A stretch of DNA of 64,000 nucleotides, from the NCBI RefSeq assembly GCF_047675955.1, contig NC_132904.1:80915447-80979446 (forward strand). Reading direction: 5' to 3'. The DNA comes from Chlorocebus sabaeus. Lineage: Eukaryota; Chordata; Mammalia; Primates; Cercopithecidae. Of the stretch, positions 21,173 to 32,105 are shown in pieces; the first letter of the stretch is position 1; each line of letters begins with the position of its first letter. A program made the translations under genes and the position numbers. The notes beneath the pieces were generated by a model. That model saw only the letters and a list, made by a program, of their open reading frames with translations. It made no database searches and had not been told where the DNA came from.

Positions 21173-23190
21173 TTCTCTGAGCAGCTAATGTGTAGGAAGT
21201 CTACAGGGCAATGGGGAAACTTATTGCCTATTTGCATCCAATCTATTAGGTGGTCTTTTTCTATTAGGTAGGCAGCACATCAGAAACAGCATTTTATTCC
21301 ACTTGGAACAAATTGAAGTCAACCTAATCTAAAGGGGACCTTGATGCAATGCCCATATCCTTCTCCACTGGTATGGTTACTGTGCCATGGCAGGCAGGCC
21401 CCCTTTCAGTTCCAGAAAGCACCCAGACCATTCAAGATAGAAATCAATGTCATCCGAAGTGGGAAAGAAACTAAAGAACGGTGAAACAAATCCTTCCAAG
21501 AAGGAGTATTCACTAGTAAGTCTCAATTACACAGCTACAATACAGACTGTTGTTGAGACCCACTAGAATTCAGTTGAGTGGATGAGCAGGAGCTTTATAC
21601 ACCTGGATGTCATTTATACCTACCACTCATGTTCTAGCCCACTTTTCAGACATCCTCATGACTTTCCCTGTCCATTGCCTTTTTGCTGTTCACATGCAAA
21701 GTCCCTGTTGTTTTACAAAGAGTGCAATAAGGATAAATTGAAAGGACTGATAGTCCTCTGCTGCCTCGGTCCAATTAAAGGTCTTTTGGAAATTACGCTG
21801 CTAAATTTTAATGGCACCAAACAAAGAGAAATGTTTCTGAAAATGAAATTGTGCTGTTAAACATCTGCATTCCAAATAGCTCCCTAACAAGTGAAAACAC
21901 AACTGCTTTTGCTTTAAATTAGGTTCTGACTAAAATATGTGCTCTTATGACCTAGGGCCATGTCAACCATTGGGTTTGGTCCATGACTGATTTGGCATTC
22001 AATCCACAGTTTCTTTTTTGTTACATTACTGATCTCTGTTGTATGCTTCTACCGGATCAGAAAAAGAGCTGGCGCCTTTTCAAAAGGTAATCTAAAGCAA
22101 TCACTTCTAGTCCCCAATAACTTTTGCAGTTGCCAGGTACATTCAAATTACAGAAAAGTAAAAAGCTGTTTACACCTTTTTCTTAAAGCCAAGCTCCTAA
22201 ACTGAGAATGAAGAAATCCACAGAAGAACAGTGTTCACAATAAAATAGCTTTGTCTCTGGACACACACACACACAAAAATAGCCATAGTGATGATAAAAT
22301 CTATGTTCAGTTTTACATTTCGGTTCTCTGAAAATCAGTTCTATGACTCCAAAGTGTTCAGATCTCCTTTAATCCTAATATCACTCATACTAGGAATTTA
22401 TTCTAAGGATATAAGGTCTTAGACAAATTATTTAATGCTTACAAGTGCCTGAGAATATTATTGTCACAAATACAATGACATTTTTTAAAAGAATGGTAGG
22501 GTTTGAAGAAATGAAACTATGTTGAATACGTGAGCGTGGTGTGTTGGAGGTGGTAGGCCAGAGGGCGAGGTATCTGCTACCAAACTATAGAGCCTGCCTA
22601 TAGATGGGAGAGACACTCCCACATATGCTGTAGACTGGGCACATCCTCATAATATGCAAATATTAAGCAGAATTTATCAGAGCAACAAACTCTAGGACCT
22701 TCATTAAATCAATATTCAAAATGAGAATTATTCTCAAAAACCTTTTTAAAGATTACGCCAATCTTATGTTTCAGTTTCTTGGAATCAAATGCAGTCGGGA
22801 TAAAGGAAAGCTATTATCAAAATGCTGAAATATTTGAGTTTTATGAAAAGAATGCTCATATTTTTCCAGAAATAAATCCTAGAATTTCTGAGGTCTGGCC
22901 TGCATTAGGGACCATGCAAGTTTGGAGGTTTTAGGGGATACTCCTGTGCATTTTGCTAATTCTTTCAAATTACTTAATTGCCATCCTTACCCACTAGCAG
23001 ATATAGAGGTGTTTGTTTAACCACTTCTCTGAGTTTCAAGTGACATATTACATAGTTTTCTCAGGGTCTCCATTAGCTTTGAAAGGTAATGTCACTTTTT
23101 GACATTTTCAATTCTCAAAGGTAGTAAACTATGGAAATAGTTGAAACCTATCTGTTCATAAAGCTAAGAACTAAATATAGGAAAACAATT
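21173..23190. other. 2 kb block without recognisable repeats; candidate conserved noncoding DNA
   Basis: No SINE, LINE or LTR signature is visible over 2 kb, which is unusual in this repeat-dense window. A short (AC)8 run lies at 22260-22275. The 92-codon frame at 21582-21860 has no motif and I do not call it coding. The balanced composition around 21.3-22.2 kb and the absence of insertions are compatible with constraint, but conservation cannot be measured from one sequence. Confidence 0.4.
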
Positions 23191-23194
23191 TGGG

Positions 23195-23500
23195 TGTATT
23201 CATTTGTTCAACAAATATTAATTGCGTACCTACTATAATCCAGTGCTTTGCCTTCAAAAGGCCTCAGTTTACAGCACTGTATCAGATAGATATTATCCCT
23301 GCCCTGATGGTAATTTCAGACTAATGGGAATGACCTTGAACAAATAACTTCAGAGATAATCATTTAACTACAACATTGATAGCATGAATAAAAGGGAAGT
23401 TTTAGAGGCTATGAGGGTATATAAGAGTGGTTTTAGGGATGGGTTCCTTGAGAAAGTGACATTTTGACTGAGAAAGCTGATGTCTATGAAAGTAAAATCT
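23195..23500 (-). mobile_element. L2 LINE 3' region
   Basis: Reverse-complement L2: tattcatttgttcaacaaat, attaattgcgtacctactat, tatccctgccctgatggtaa, then agttttagaggctatgaggg and gaaagtgacattttgactga. The tgacattt…gag step is typical of the L2 interior. Confidence 0.8.
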
Positions 23501-23756
23501 GTTCCACTCTAGATCAACTTGGCAAATAAAATCAGAACATGTTAAATTTATTTACAACCTGTAATATATACAGCTCTACAGGAAGAAATGCATTCCAAAA
23601 TGCACATAGCTAAAATTTGCAGCCTCAAACATATATGATTTAATATTATTTAAAAACTGATGCCATCCAGAACTAAGTCAAATCCTTATATTTTAAGTAA
23701 AGTCCTTTATTGCAAAAAAGAATAAAGCAAGAAAGCAAGCAATAAAGAAAGATAAA
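23501..23756. other. No recognised feature
   Basis: AT-rich spacer ending in an A-rich lead-in to the microsatellite. Confidence 0.5.
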
Positions 23757-23832
23757 AGGAAGGAAGGAAGGAAGGAAGGAAGGAAGGAAGGAAGGAAGGA
23801 AGGCAGGCAGGCAGGCAGGCAGGCAGGGAGGG
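23757..23832 (+). repeat. Compound microsatellite (GGAA)n-(GGCA)n-(GGGA)n
   Basis: About eleven ggaa units (23757-23801) pass without a break into about six ggca units (to 23826), then gggagggagg. The change of one base per unit along the array shows point mutations spreading by slippage. Tandem (GGAA)n is also a known class of ETS-factor-binding microsatellite, but binding here is not shown. Confidence 0.97.
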
Positions 23833-24194
23833 AGGAAAAGGTAGACAACCATTTTAACATGGCTTCAAAAGTAATACAAAGTTTATACCATTGCTGGCAC
23901 TAGTAGCAACATTGTGCTGGAGGATTATCTTAAAAACAAAACAGAACTCTCTGATTTGGATAGTAAGGTCATGCCCCAAGTGGGAACTGCTAAAATATTT
24001 GTTGAGCAAGTAGGTTGACAATACTGACCATCTCCAAGGAATTCTGGATCAGACATCCAAATTGAGGTGACCCTTGTAAAGTAACATAGGTATGCTGATG
24101 ATTTAGCTTTTCCAACAGTTCCCATGGGCATTTTATGTCATTACTACCTACAGTGCTAGCAATATGACCTTTTTCACTCATGGAATACATAAAA
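23833..24194. other. No recognised feature
   Basis: About 360 bp, no feature recognised. The minus-strand frames here (68 and 90 codons) lack motifs. Confidence 0.5.
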
Positions 24195-24415
24195 GCTCTG
24201 AGGAAGGAGAAATTGATTTGCATCTCAGCTGCATCATCAATCAGCTGTGGGACTTCAGGCAAGTCACTTAATCTCTGTCAGTCTCATCTAACTTCATCTG
24301 TGATATGAGGATAATGATGTTTACCTCTTAGGATAGTTGTAAGAATTAAATGAGGTAATGATTGTCATGAAGTAAGCACCATATGTAACTGGTACATTGC
24401 AAGGGCTCAAATTTT
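24195..24415 (+). mobile_element. MIR SINE
   Basis: Plus-strand MIR: aatcagctgtgggacttcag, gcaagtcacttaatctctgt, cttcatctgtgatatgagga, taatgatgtttacctcttag, gatagttgtaagaattaaat, gaggtaatgattgtcatgaa. Confidence 0.85.
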
Positions 24416-25639
24416 AGGGTGATATTGATGATGATAATAATGAAAATAACTTTCAGCCTATGGTATTTACAGGGCTGGATTAAGAAATTTAATAACCCAA
24501 CCCCTGAAAAGATACTAGCCCCACCAATATAATTCAATATAAATTTTTATTATTTTAATTCACATCATAACATTCATATTCATGTAGCAATTCAAATAGC
24601 TTCTTTCAAGATTTTTCTGATTGCGAAATGTTGATGTATTTACCAATAGGAACTTTTCTCATTTTGGGGGGCCCATGTTTTGCTACTTCTCTGAGTACGT
24701 CCTTAGTTTGCCTACTGGGTAATTCAAATTCTCCAACAAAAATTATGAGATGTTAAAAAGTAAAACCAGATTAAATAAATTGTCTGGTTAAATGCTATCA
24801 CAACTGGAGGATAGCTGTTTTAGCCTCCTAATGGAGAACTATTTAATTTCTCTAGCTTCATCTCTCCCTGTTCCCCAATCTTCTACTTCAAGCCCAGTGT
24901 CTTTTGGACTTGATTTAATTCTGTTCCTTCCAACCATTTTCAACGCTCACAGAACTTCATGTTTGCTTGTCATGCCACAAAAGAACACCTACTCAGGGAA
25001 TGACTACTGATGCATAAAGTATTGCTCCCCTACTTCCAACTCACAGTTTGGTCTCACTTAGAGATTCCCTTTTCCAAGACCACAGAGCCTCATGCTAGTC
25101 ACATGGATTAACTTCCTTTCCTGGCTTCCTATGTTTGAACCATTTTCTTGGCTCTCACAAGCTCTCTTCCTCTGGTGGGCCATCATCTCTAGTACTAAGC
25201 CACAAGTCAGCAACCACATTAAATGGCCAGCATGGCTTACCAGGAGCCAAGTCTAGGAAAACAGCCAGTCTTCCCACTCTAAAGTAGGCCTGTGGCTATG
25301 TATCTCTTTTGGGTTGAAGGGATGCAGAACGTGACTGACTATAGCAAAAAAACAGGAGAAAAAGATAAGCTTGATGAATTTGCTGAGTGGAATATCCACA
25401 AATTGAATATTATTGCTCTTATTCTCATACCTATCAATTCCCAAAATCAATCCAAGGGGATGTCTTCTCTCCCTCTAACCTCACTCCTATATACACACTA
25501 CACAAATATATGCACATCTGTATGTATAATCTTGACAGAATTTCATTTGTGAGATTTTATTGTAATTAACATGATTGAGTCTGACATTCTTTATCAGGAT
25601 AACTTTCACTTTTATTATGTGTTTTATATTTACACATTC
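24416..25639. other. 1.2 kb with no firm feature
   Basis: Around 24473-24680 the start acagggctggattaagaaat and the later ggggggcccatgttttgc suggest a degraded DNA transposon (some hAT elements start with a similar ggccggattaag string), but I cannot define ends. The rest is unrecognised. Confidence 0.35.
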
Positions 25640-25765
25640 TATGTGAACATAGGTAAGTTTATTCAACTCTACAAGCTTCAGTTTTTTAATGTATAAAATT
25701 ACATTATGGGCTACTGGGAGATGCAGTATGTACCCCATAGAGATGTTGTGAGATCGTGTATGTGA
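25640..25765 (+). mobile_element. MIR fragment
   Basis: gtgaacataggtaagtttat, tcaactctacaagcttcagt, tttttaatgtataaaattac, cccatagagatgttgtgaga follow the MIR plus-strand order (ttgggcaagttactcaactctctgtgcctcagtttcctcatctgtaaaat…catagggttgttgtgaga). Confidence 0.65.
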
Positions 25766-25892
25766 GGTTTCTAGACTACTTCTTAACACAGCTAATAAAA
25801 GAGAACCCAGGATCCAAGCCCATGTGGTTCAACCCCAGAGTGGAGCCTATGTATTTAGCTCGCCAGTGTACACTCAATAAGAGTTGGATGTC

Positions 25893-26157
25893 TTGGGAGG
25901 CCGAGGCGGGAGGATCACGAGGTCAGGAAATCAAGACCATCCTGGCTAACACGGTGAAACCCTGTCTCTACTAAAAAATACAAAAAAAATTAGCAGGGCG
26001 TGGTGGTGGGCACCTGCAGTTCCAGCTACTCAGGAGGCTGAGGCAGAAGAATGGCATGAATCCAGGAGGCAGAGCTTGCAGTGAGCTGAAATAGCACCAC
26101 TGCACTCCAGCCTGGGCAACAGAGCGAGACTCCGTCTCAAAAAAAAAAAAAAAAAAA
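25893..26157 (+). mobile_element. AluY-type SINE, 5' truncated
   Basis: Plus-strand Alu starting at ttgggaggccgaggcggg, so about 37 bases of the 5' end (with the A box) are missing. It continues with gcttgcagtgagctg (AluY-type) to an A20 tail. A perfect 14-bp TSD aagagttggatgtc lies at 25879-25892 and 26158-26171. Loss of the 5' end together with an intact TSD fits incomplete reverse transcription, which is common for L1 but less so for Alu. Confidence 0.97.
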
Positions 26158-26189
26158 AAGAGTTGGATGTCATTACTAGGATTGTTGTA

Positions 26190-26450
26190 ATTATTATATT
26201 CATTGTAGAAAAAATAGAAAATTCAGATAAACAAAAAGAAAAATTACTCATAGGTCCACTATTAGAGATGACAATTGTTAATATTTTCTATTGTCTTCCC
26301 AGACTTTTTCTATGTGTATGTATTTTTTTTTCTGCAAAAAGTACCATCAAATTCTACTTCCTATTTTTAATCTGCTTTCACATTTAATATATTGTTAATT
26401 TTTTTTTCACATAATAAATACTCTTCTCAGTAGAATTTATAGAAAAAATA
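26190..26450 (+). mobile_element. Possible ancient L1 3' UTR fragment
   Basis: The section agagatgacaattgttaata, ttttctattgtcttcccaga, ctttttctatgtgtatgtat, then tctgctttcacatttaatat resembles a widespread old mammalian repeat (…agataaccactgttaacatttt…gtcttttttctatgcatat…) that I associate with L1ME/L1M5 3' ends. The family call is uncertain. Confidence 0.4.
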
Positions 26451-27324
26451 TAGTCTAAATGATTATATAATTTGCTGACTCTGACTAGGTCTCCCATCTC
26501 TGACAGTGGTCTTAAACTCCCATATTCCTTGTATCTTCTTATCCTTGCTAATAGCCTCTGAGGCTTGGGGGCAATTACCCTGGTTCACTGGCTTAAAGAA
26601 GAATTTATTAGGCAGAATCTACAACAGAAGTAAGATCCTAGAAATGAAGTAGATTTTCTCTCCAACATACTGCAATTAAGGAAGAAACAGTGCTTTACAA
26701 AATATCATTATAGCACAGTGACTATGGATTTCACTGAGAGCTGGCAATTTAGCAAAACCAATATGGCAGTTCATCGTGGATGGAAGATGGAAAGATCAAG
26801 CAGAAAGAGAAGTGAACTTTATTAAGACACTTGGAAATATGAAAATATAAAACTCATTGAAAGTATAGGTCTAGTGAAGTATCACAATCCTTAGCATACA
26901 GCTTGGTACCAAAATAAAAATAAGAAAGATATTTATTCGTTTATTCACAAATCATTATTTGGAAGCACAGTTTGCGACAGGTATCAAATCTATACAGTTC
27001 GAAGCCAGCCCCCTCATGAATCTAACTCCACCTTGGTGCAGTTGTCCATAGAGATTTACCCAACCAACATGCTCTTTCTTTTCTTTAACATCTACTGAGA
27101 TTCCAACCCTAAGCCTATTTCTTTGATGAACTCTATTCGTAGAATGCAACTTGTTCACTCTCTTCTCTGAAAATGTTTATACCTAACTGGTTCTAAAACT
27201 TAGTTTAATATTTTACAACTTATTTCTTTTCCGGGACATAAAAAAAGAGGAGTTTCCAATCAATTATTTTTCCAAATAGTTTAAAATTGTCCTAGCTAAT
27301 CCCTTTGCAACCGTAAAAAATTCC
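26451..27324. other. No recognised feature
   Basis: About 870 bp, no repeat or gene recognised. Confidence 0.5.
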
Positions 27325-27372
27325 TTGACAACTAGGAGCCTCCGTTTCTTCACATATAAAGTGGTAATAATA

Positions 27373-27657
27373 GGCCGGGCACAGTGGCTCATGCCTGTAA
27401 TCCCAGCACTTTGGCAAGCTAAGGTGGTAATATCATGAGGTCAGGAGATCAAGATCATCCTGGCTAACATGGTGAAATACAAAAAAAATTAGCTGGGCAT
27501 AGTGGCAGGTGCCTGTAATCCCAGCTACAAGGGAGGCTGAGGCAGGAGAATCACTTGAGTCCGGGAGGCGGAGGTTGTAGTGAGCCAAGATGGCACCACT
27601 GCACTCCAGCCTGGGTGACAGAGCAAGACTCTATCTCAAAATAATAATAATAATAAA
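27373..27657 (+). mobile_element. Alu SINE, AluS-type, with left-monomer deletion
   Basis: Plus-strand Alu from ggccgggcacagtggctcat to gactctatctcaaa plus an (AAT)n tail. The segment between ggtgaaa and tacaaaaaaaattagc is shortened by about 20 bases (ccccgtctctactaaaaa lost). A 17-bp TSD, ataaagtggtaataata, is at 27356-27372 and 27658-27674. Confidence 0.95.
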
Positions 27658-27694
27658 ATAAAGTGGTAATAATAATAAAATAAAGTGGTAATAA
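27651..27694 (+). repeat. 22-bp tandem duplication across Alu tail and TSD
   Basis: Two identical 22-bp units starting taataaaataaagtggtaat (27651-27672 and 27673-27694). The unit spans the Alu tail and its TSD, so the duplication happened after the Alu inserted. Confidence 0.92.
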
Positions 27695-27785
27695 TACATA
27701 CTTTGAAGTACACATATGAAAATTAAATAATACATGATGATCCTTAACATGTAGTAATAGTTATCATTTTACTAGTCATAAATGT

Positions 27786-28114
27786 GGATTTGCTCACTAG
27801 GATCATTCATAACAAACATCTCTTATCATAATAAATTATATTACAGTGATGTTTGCACAGACTATAATGGTTTATTTTCATTTACATTAAATATTCAAGA
27901 GCTCTAATCTTGAGCATGTACATTTACATATTATAGAGGGTTTTAGCGTTTCTTTTCTTCTCTGTATCACAACACTGTTTCAGCTATTACTTATTTCCCT
28001 AGCCTTCTCTTTGTACTTCTATCGAGCTGAAGGGATGGAGGGTGATGGGCTGATAATCTAGATTGTAAAACTTGCTGGAACTATGTTAAAAACAAAAGTA
28101 ATAGGACAAAGGGG
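27786..28114. other. No recognised feature
   Basis: About 330 bp of AT-rich sequence, nothing recognised. Confidence 0.5.
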
Positions 28115-28260
28115 GTCTACACTTATGAAGCACTAATGTGCCAACAACTATTACAACCATTATTTCTTCATATCCTCAACATAACGTTTTGAAGTAGATC
28201 TTGTTGATCATTTCCATCTTACAGTTAAAGCTGAGATCTAGAAAGGTTAATTCCTTGCAA
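28115..28260 (-). mobile_element. MIR SINE fragment
   Basis: Minus-strand MIR: cttatgaagcactaatgtgc, caacaactattacaacc, tcatatcctcaacataacgt, ttgaagtagatcttgttg, catcttacagttaaagctga and gatctagaaaggttaa. Confidence 0.7.
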
Positions 28261-29339
28261 CTTTTTATTCTCCATAGTTGATGCAGTGGATATTCAACAA
28301 ATGCTTATTGGTATTTGTTCATCTATTTTTCCTCTTTATTTTTGAGAAAATCCTAGAGCAGAGAATTTTAAGAAGATGATCTCTCCTGCTTCATTTCCAT
28401 GTTGGCACATGTCTTATGTCAACATCTCTCTCACCTCCCTTTGATGCAATGATAAAAACTTTTTCCACTTTAAGAATGAGTCTGGACTCTGTGGTGTCCT
28501 TTCCTCGGTCTATCAAGATCATCCCTCAGGAAGCAGAGCTGAATTCTGGAACCTGGAATTCCAGCATCTCCCCAGGGAAGTAGCCCTCATTAAAATAATC
28601 CCCTTTAGAAAAGAGTCTTATTTTCACTCATACAGCATTGTTGCTAGATGTACTTCTTAGACCTGAAGATTGCAAGCTAGATTTTAGCAACATGTGAATA
28701 GTTTTGCTTTTTTGCTCTCCAGAAAATAAAGTATAGAAAAATAATCATGAAGACTTTAATTTCTTCAGTATCAGTAAATCTCCTGGCCATACATTCATCT
28801 AAGAGCCACACTACTTACTTAGAGGTTAGACTTGTGCGTGCATGGGGATTGGATGTTTGCTGAACTGTTTGAACCCAATTACAGAAAGTCACCCAGTAAG
28901 TAAACACAGTCAGAAATATGGTCACAGGGAAAATGCAGAGAAAAATAATGAAGTATTTCGCAGGAGAGTCTAATTTATTTGCTAATTGGTAGTATCTAAA
29001 GAAGGCAATATTGAAGAATGCAGGCACACTAGCAGTATTTCTCGGCCAATAATCTAAAATTATTTTTAACACACAACCCCACCAGTTGCCTTAGTCTCTT
29101 GAGTTCTATTGTCCACACTGCCCCAGTTTTTTACTGGATAGACACATAACGCCTAGGTCTGTATGCACTGTATTTTTTTAAATTGAATTCAAAGCTCCTC
29201 TAGGGAAATAAGTGATCACTAGACAAATGTCAGTGGCAATACAATATCTTAGTAGCAATCATTGTGATGGTTAAGTGTAACTTCTCTTACAGAGGTGTAA
29301 GAGGTCAGAAAGAGAGAAAAAAGGAACTATATACTTACC
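28261..29339. other. 1.1 kb without recognised repeat or gene
   Basis: No interspersed repeat recognised. The 85-codon minus frame at 28815-29072 is rich in hydrophobic residues but has no family resemblance I know and no splice or promoter context. I do not call it. Confidence 0.45.
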
Positions 29340-29560
29340 TAGAGTCTATGAATCAGGCCATATACTAGAAAACTTATGCATATATCTCCAGAATAGTAGG
29401 TATTATGATCCATTTTACAGATCAGTTTTACCAGTAAGGGCACAGGCTCAAAGATCTTGAGTAATATCTCAAGGACACTTGGCCAGTAAACAGTAGAATC
29501 AGAACTAAAAAAAACAGGTATCTGACTGTAATGTCTGCACTCTACTTGCTTCAAGCAGGG
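29340..29560 (-). mobile_element. MIR SINE
   Basis: Minus-strand MIR: ccagaatagtaggtattatg, atccattttacagatcagtt, gtaagggcacaggctcaaag, aaggacacttggccagtaaa, cagtagaatcagaactaaaa. Confidence 0.75.
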
Positions 29561-29944
29561 AAACAAAATCACAGATGCTTGCCACGAGATAACTTCAGGG
29601 TAATTAGCATATGTTAGGAGGTAGGTGCAAAACTGGAAGTTACAGAAATAAAATCAAGAGTTTGGGGGTAGTGTTAAAGGGGCCACTCTTGGAATCAAGT
29701 AGAAAGCATTATGGCTGCATGAGAGAGATGGGAGATAGGGAATGGTTGAGGATATAAGCAGTGGGATCAGCATGATTGAAGGAGGGCTACATGGAAGAAC
29801 AGTATATTCTATCCAGACGAATAAAAAATTGAAGAGTATCTTCAAATATTTCTGAGCAGTTTAAGGCTAAGGGAAATCCAACAACTTCTAAGGTAGGTCC
29901 CCAAACTCAAAGGAACCTATAACTGCTAAAGAGCCTAAGTGGGG
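29561..29944. other. No recognised feature
   Basis: About 380 bp, nothing recognised. Confidence 0.5.
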
Positions 29945-30035
29945 GATTCAGGCTTTGAGGTCTCTATTCTATTGCAAGGTAGCTGTGAGTTCATTACTTC
30001 TCTGAGTTTCAATTTCCTCATTATTGGGGGTTCTC
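29945..30035 (+). mobile_element. MIR fragment
   Basis: attcaggctttgaggtctct, gcaaggtagctgtgagttca, ttacttctctgagtttcaat, ttcctcattattgggg fit the plus-strand MIR core from the gactctggagcc region to the cctcatctgt region, with a gap. Confidence 0.6.
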
Positions 30036-30117
30036 ATAACACCATTCTTGAAGTGTTGTTTTCTCTTGAGATATATATTAATATCTAGTTGCATCACTGG
30101 AGCCTAATATATGATAA

Positions 30118-30194
30118 TGGTGGTAGTGGCGGTAGTTGTGGTTGTGAAATTCAAATTGGTGGTGGTAGTAGTTGTGGTTGTGAAATTCATATTG
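30118..30194 (+). repeat. 36-bp minisatellite, about two copies
   Basis: The string gtagttgtggttgtgaaatt followed by ca(a/t)attg occurs at 30132-30158 and 30168-30194, a period of 36 bp, and lies in a ggt/ggc-rich context. The two copies differ at one position in the shared 27 bases. Confidence 0.88.
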
Positions 30195-30307
30195 CCTTAA
30201 CCCTAATAAAAGAAAAAAATGGTGGAAATGGCAAGGTAACAGACTGAAATAAATAGGCACGCCTATTTTTGTTGGCATTAAGTTTACATAAACCAGTTCC
30301 TGTCAGT

Positions 30308-30475
30308 CAGGTGGGTCTTAACTCTGGCTGCACATGATAATCTGTTTAAAAACATAAAAAATGACACTCCCTCCCCAGAGATTATGATTTAATTATTCCA
30401 GACATATACCCATGTATCTGTAGGTTTTAAAATTCCCCACTAAGTCCCATATGCAACAAGGGTTGAGAATCACTG
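30308..30475 (+). mobile_element. MER5A-like hAT-Charlie DNA transposon
   Basis: The left end gggtcttaactctggctgca and cacatgataatctgtttaaa, the centre cccagagattatgatttaat, and the right end caacaagggttgagaatcac match the MER5A order. The two ends are inverted relative to each other (tcttaac…/…ttgagaatcactg). Non-autonomous relic about 168 bp long. Confidence 0.82.
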
Positions 30476-31257
30476 CTTAACAAAACAATGCTGCCCAAGG
30501 ATGACTTTGCCTTAAGACTTCTCAGCCCTAGATAAACCCACTGCTAGAGGCAAGGAATAAAGTAAAAAACGATTTTTGAATGGCCTTGTGTTTTGCCTTT
30601 GGGCACTGGTAGTGAAGTATCAATCAGGCAGAATCTGGAGGCACGAAGCCACAGAATTTCTGTACCCCTTTTTAACAATGTCTAGTGACTGCCTTACTAA
30701 CCTGTGTGTAGATGTACTATAACAAAGCACAATTTCAAATTAGCAGTTTTTACAAGTAACATGCCGAAACTCTGAAGGACTAACAATTTTAGTGGAGGAG
30801 ATATGATGTTTGGCATCCAAAGAAAAGGATTCACATTCTTTAATTCGGCTACTTAGTTCATATCCATTCTACCAAATTCTAACATATACAACGCTTTAAC
30901 CTGGACTTTTCTATAAGTACCCTTGGATGAGAGGCCTGGTGCATTTGTGATGGGTCGGCTGGCTGTTCTGTTATTTGAAGCTCACCCAGGAGACTGCTCA
31001 CTCTGGAGGCAGCACCCTGAAGAGCTCTGAGTATCACTATCAGATTCTAGATCCCAATCGGTGAGAAATGTGAATTCCACCCACTTGTTTCTCCAGTTTA
31101 CCAGCACCAGAAAGGAATGCCCACTACCTTGAAAAAGTAAGTACTAATATATCAGGGGCGTAATCTAGGGCCCCTGTTGGAAGGAGCTATGGTTTGAAGC
31201 TGAGCTTATTTTTTAAACTACTGCCATTTAATTCCCCTCTTTTGAGAGAATATGGGT

Positions 31258-31258
<1 letters not shown>
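30476..31258. other. No recognised feature
   Basis: About 780 bp without a recognised repeat or coding frame. Confidence 0.5.

Positions 31259-31259
<1 letters not shown>

Positions 31260-31297
<38 letters not shown>
31260..31297 (+). repeat. (TA)n microsatellite at an L1 tail
   Basis: An uninterrupted TA run of about 19 units directly abuts the 3' end of a minus-strand L1. It probably grew from the L1 poly-A/T tail or from the insertion site. Confidence 0.95.
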
Positions 31298-31301
<4 letters not shown>

Positions 31302-31845
31302 TTATTATACTTTAAGTTCTAGGGTTCATGTGCGTAACATGCAGGTTTGTTACATATGTATACTTGTGCCATGTTGCTGTGCTGCACCCATCAACTCGTC
31401 AGCACCCATCAACTCGTCATTTACATCAGGTATAACTCCCAATGCAATCCCTCCCCCCAACCTCCCCATAATAGGCCCCGGTGTGTGATGTTCCCCTTCC
31501 CAAGTCCAAGTGATCTCATTGTTCAGTTCCCACCTATGAGTGAGAACATGCAGTGTTTGGTTTTCTGTACTTGCGATAGTTTGCTGAGAATGATGGTTTC
31601 CAGCTGCATCCATGTCCCTACAAAGGACCCAAATTCATCATTTTTAATGGCTGCATAGTATTCCATGGTGTGTATGTGCCACATTTTCTAAATCCAGTCT
31701 GTCACTGATGGACATTTGGGTTGATTCCAAGTCTTTGCTATTGTGAATAGTGTCTCAATAAACATACGTGTGCATGTGTCTTTATAGCAGCATGATTTAT
31801 AATCCTTTGGGTATATACCCAGTAATGGGATGGCTGGGTCATGAG
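31298..31845 (-). mobile_element. L1P LINE 3' end, 5' truncated
   Basis: Minus-strand primate L1: attattatactttaagttct, the 3' UTR, then the ORF2 C-terminus (ggtttccagctgcatccatg, tttatggctgca-like block, gtttatataatcctttggg-like block) to gggatggctgggtcatgagg at about 31845. An 18-bp tandem duplication of gcacccatcaactcgtca occurs at 31384-31401 and 31402-31419. ORF2 fragments are broken. Confidence 0.93.
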
Positions 31846-31989
31846 GTACTTCAGTGTTATATTTTTAATAATTTGTGAATCAGAGATAGAGTGGAGAGTA
31901 TAGATATCCATACTGTCTTTTGGATATCTGTTGAAATGGCACAATAATCATTTGGTCCAAGGTAAAGCTTTTACTGCCTTGGGGTCAAT
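31846..31989. other. No recognised feature
   Basis: Short spacer. Nothing recognised. Confidence 0.5.
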
Positions 31990-32105
31990 ATTATAATATC
32001 TACCTATTAGGTTTATTATGAAGACTAAATGTGGACATGTACATAAAGCATTTAGCACAATACATTACCCCAAACCATAGCTATTATGATTAGCTTATAA
32101 CTATT
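31990..32105 (+). mobile_element. MIR 3' fragment
   Basis: tatctacctattaggtttat, tatgaagactaaatgtggac, atgtacataaagcatttagc, acaatacattacc follow the MIR plus-strand 3' half (ctcatagggttgttgtgaggattaaatga…aaagcgcttagcacag). Confidence 0.75.

Larger units (their letters stand above)
27325..27785 (+). mobile_element. MIR SINE split by an Alu
   Basis: The left part (27325-27372) reads gagcctccgtttcttcacat then ataaagtggtaataata. The right part (27675-27785) reads gtggtaataatacatacttt, gaaaattaaataatacatga. Joined, they follow the MIR order from cctcagtttcctcatctgt to aggattaaatgag. The interrupting Alu TSD lies inside the MIR. Confidence 0.75.

Noticed and set aside
23757..23832. Regular array that could suggest a CRISPR-like repeat
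   Set aside because: 4-bp units without spacers. It is a microsatellite in vertebrate DNA.
28815..29072. 85-codon minus frame with hydrophobic stretches
   Set aside because: AT-rich frames often look hydrophobic. No signal of a family, no exon borders and no conservation evidence available.
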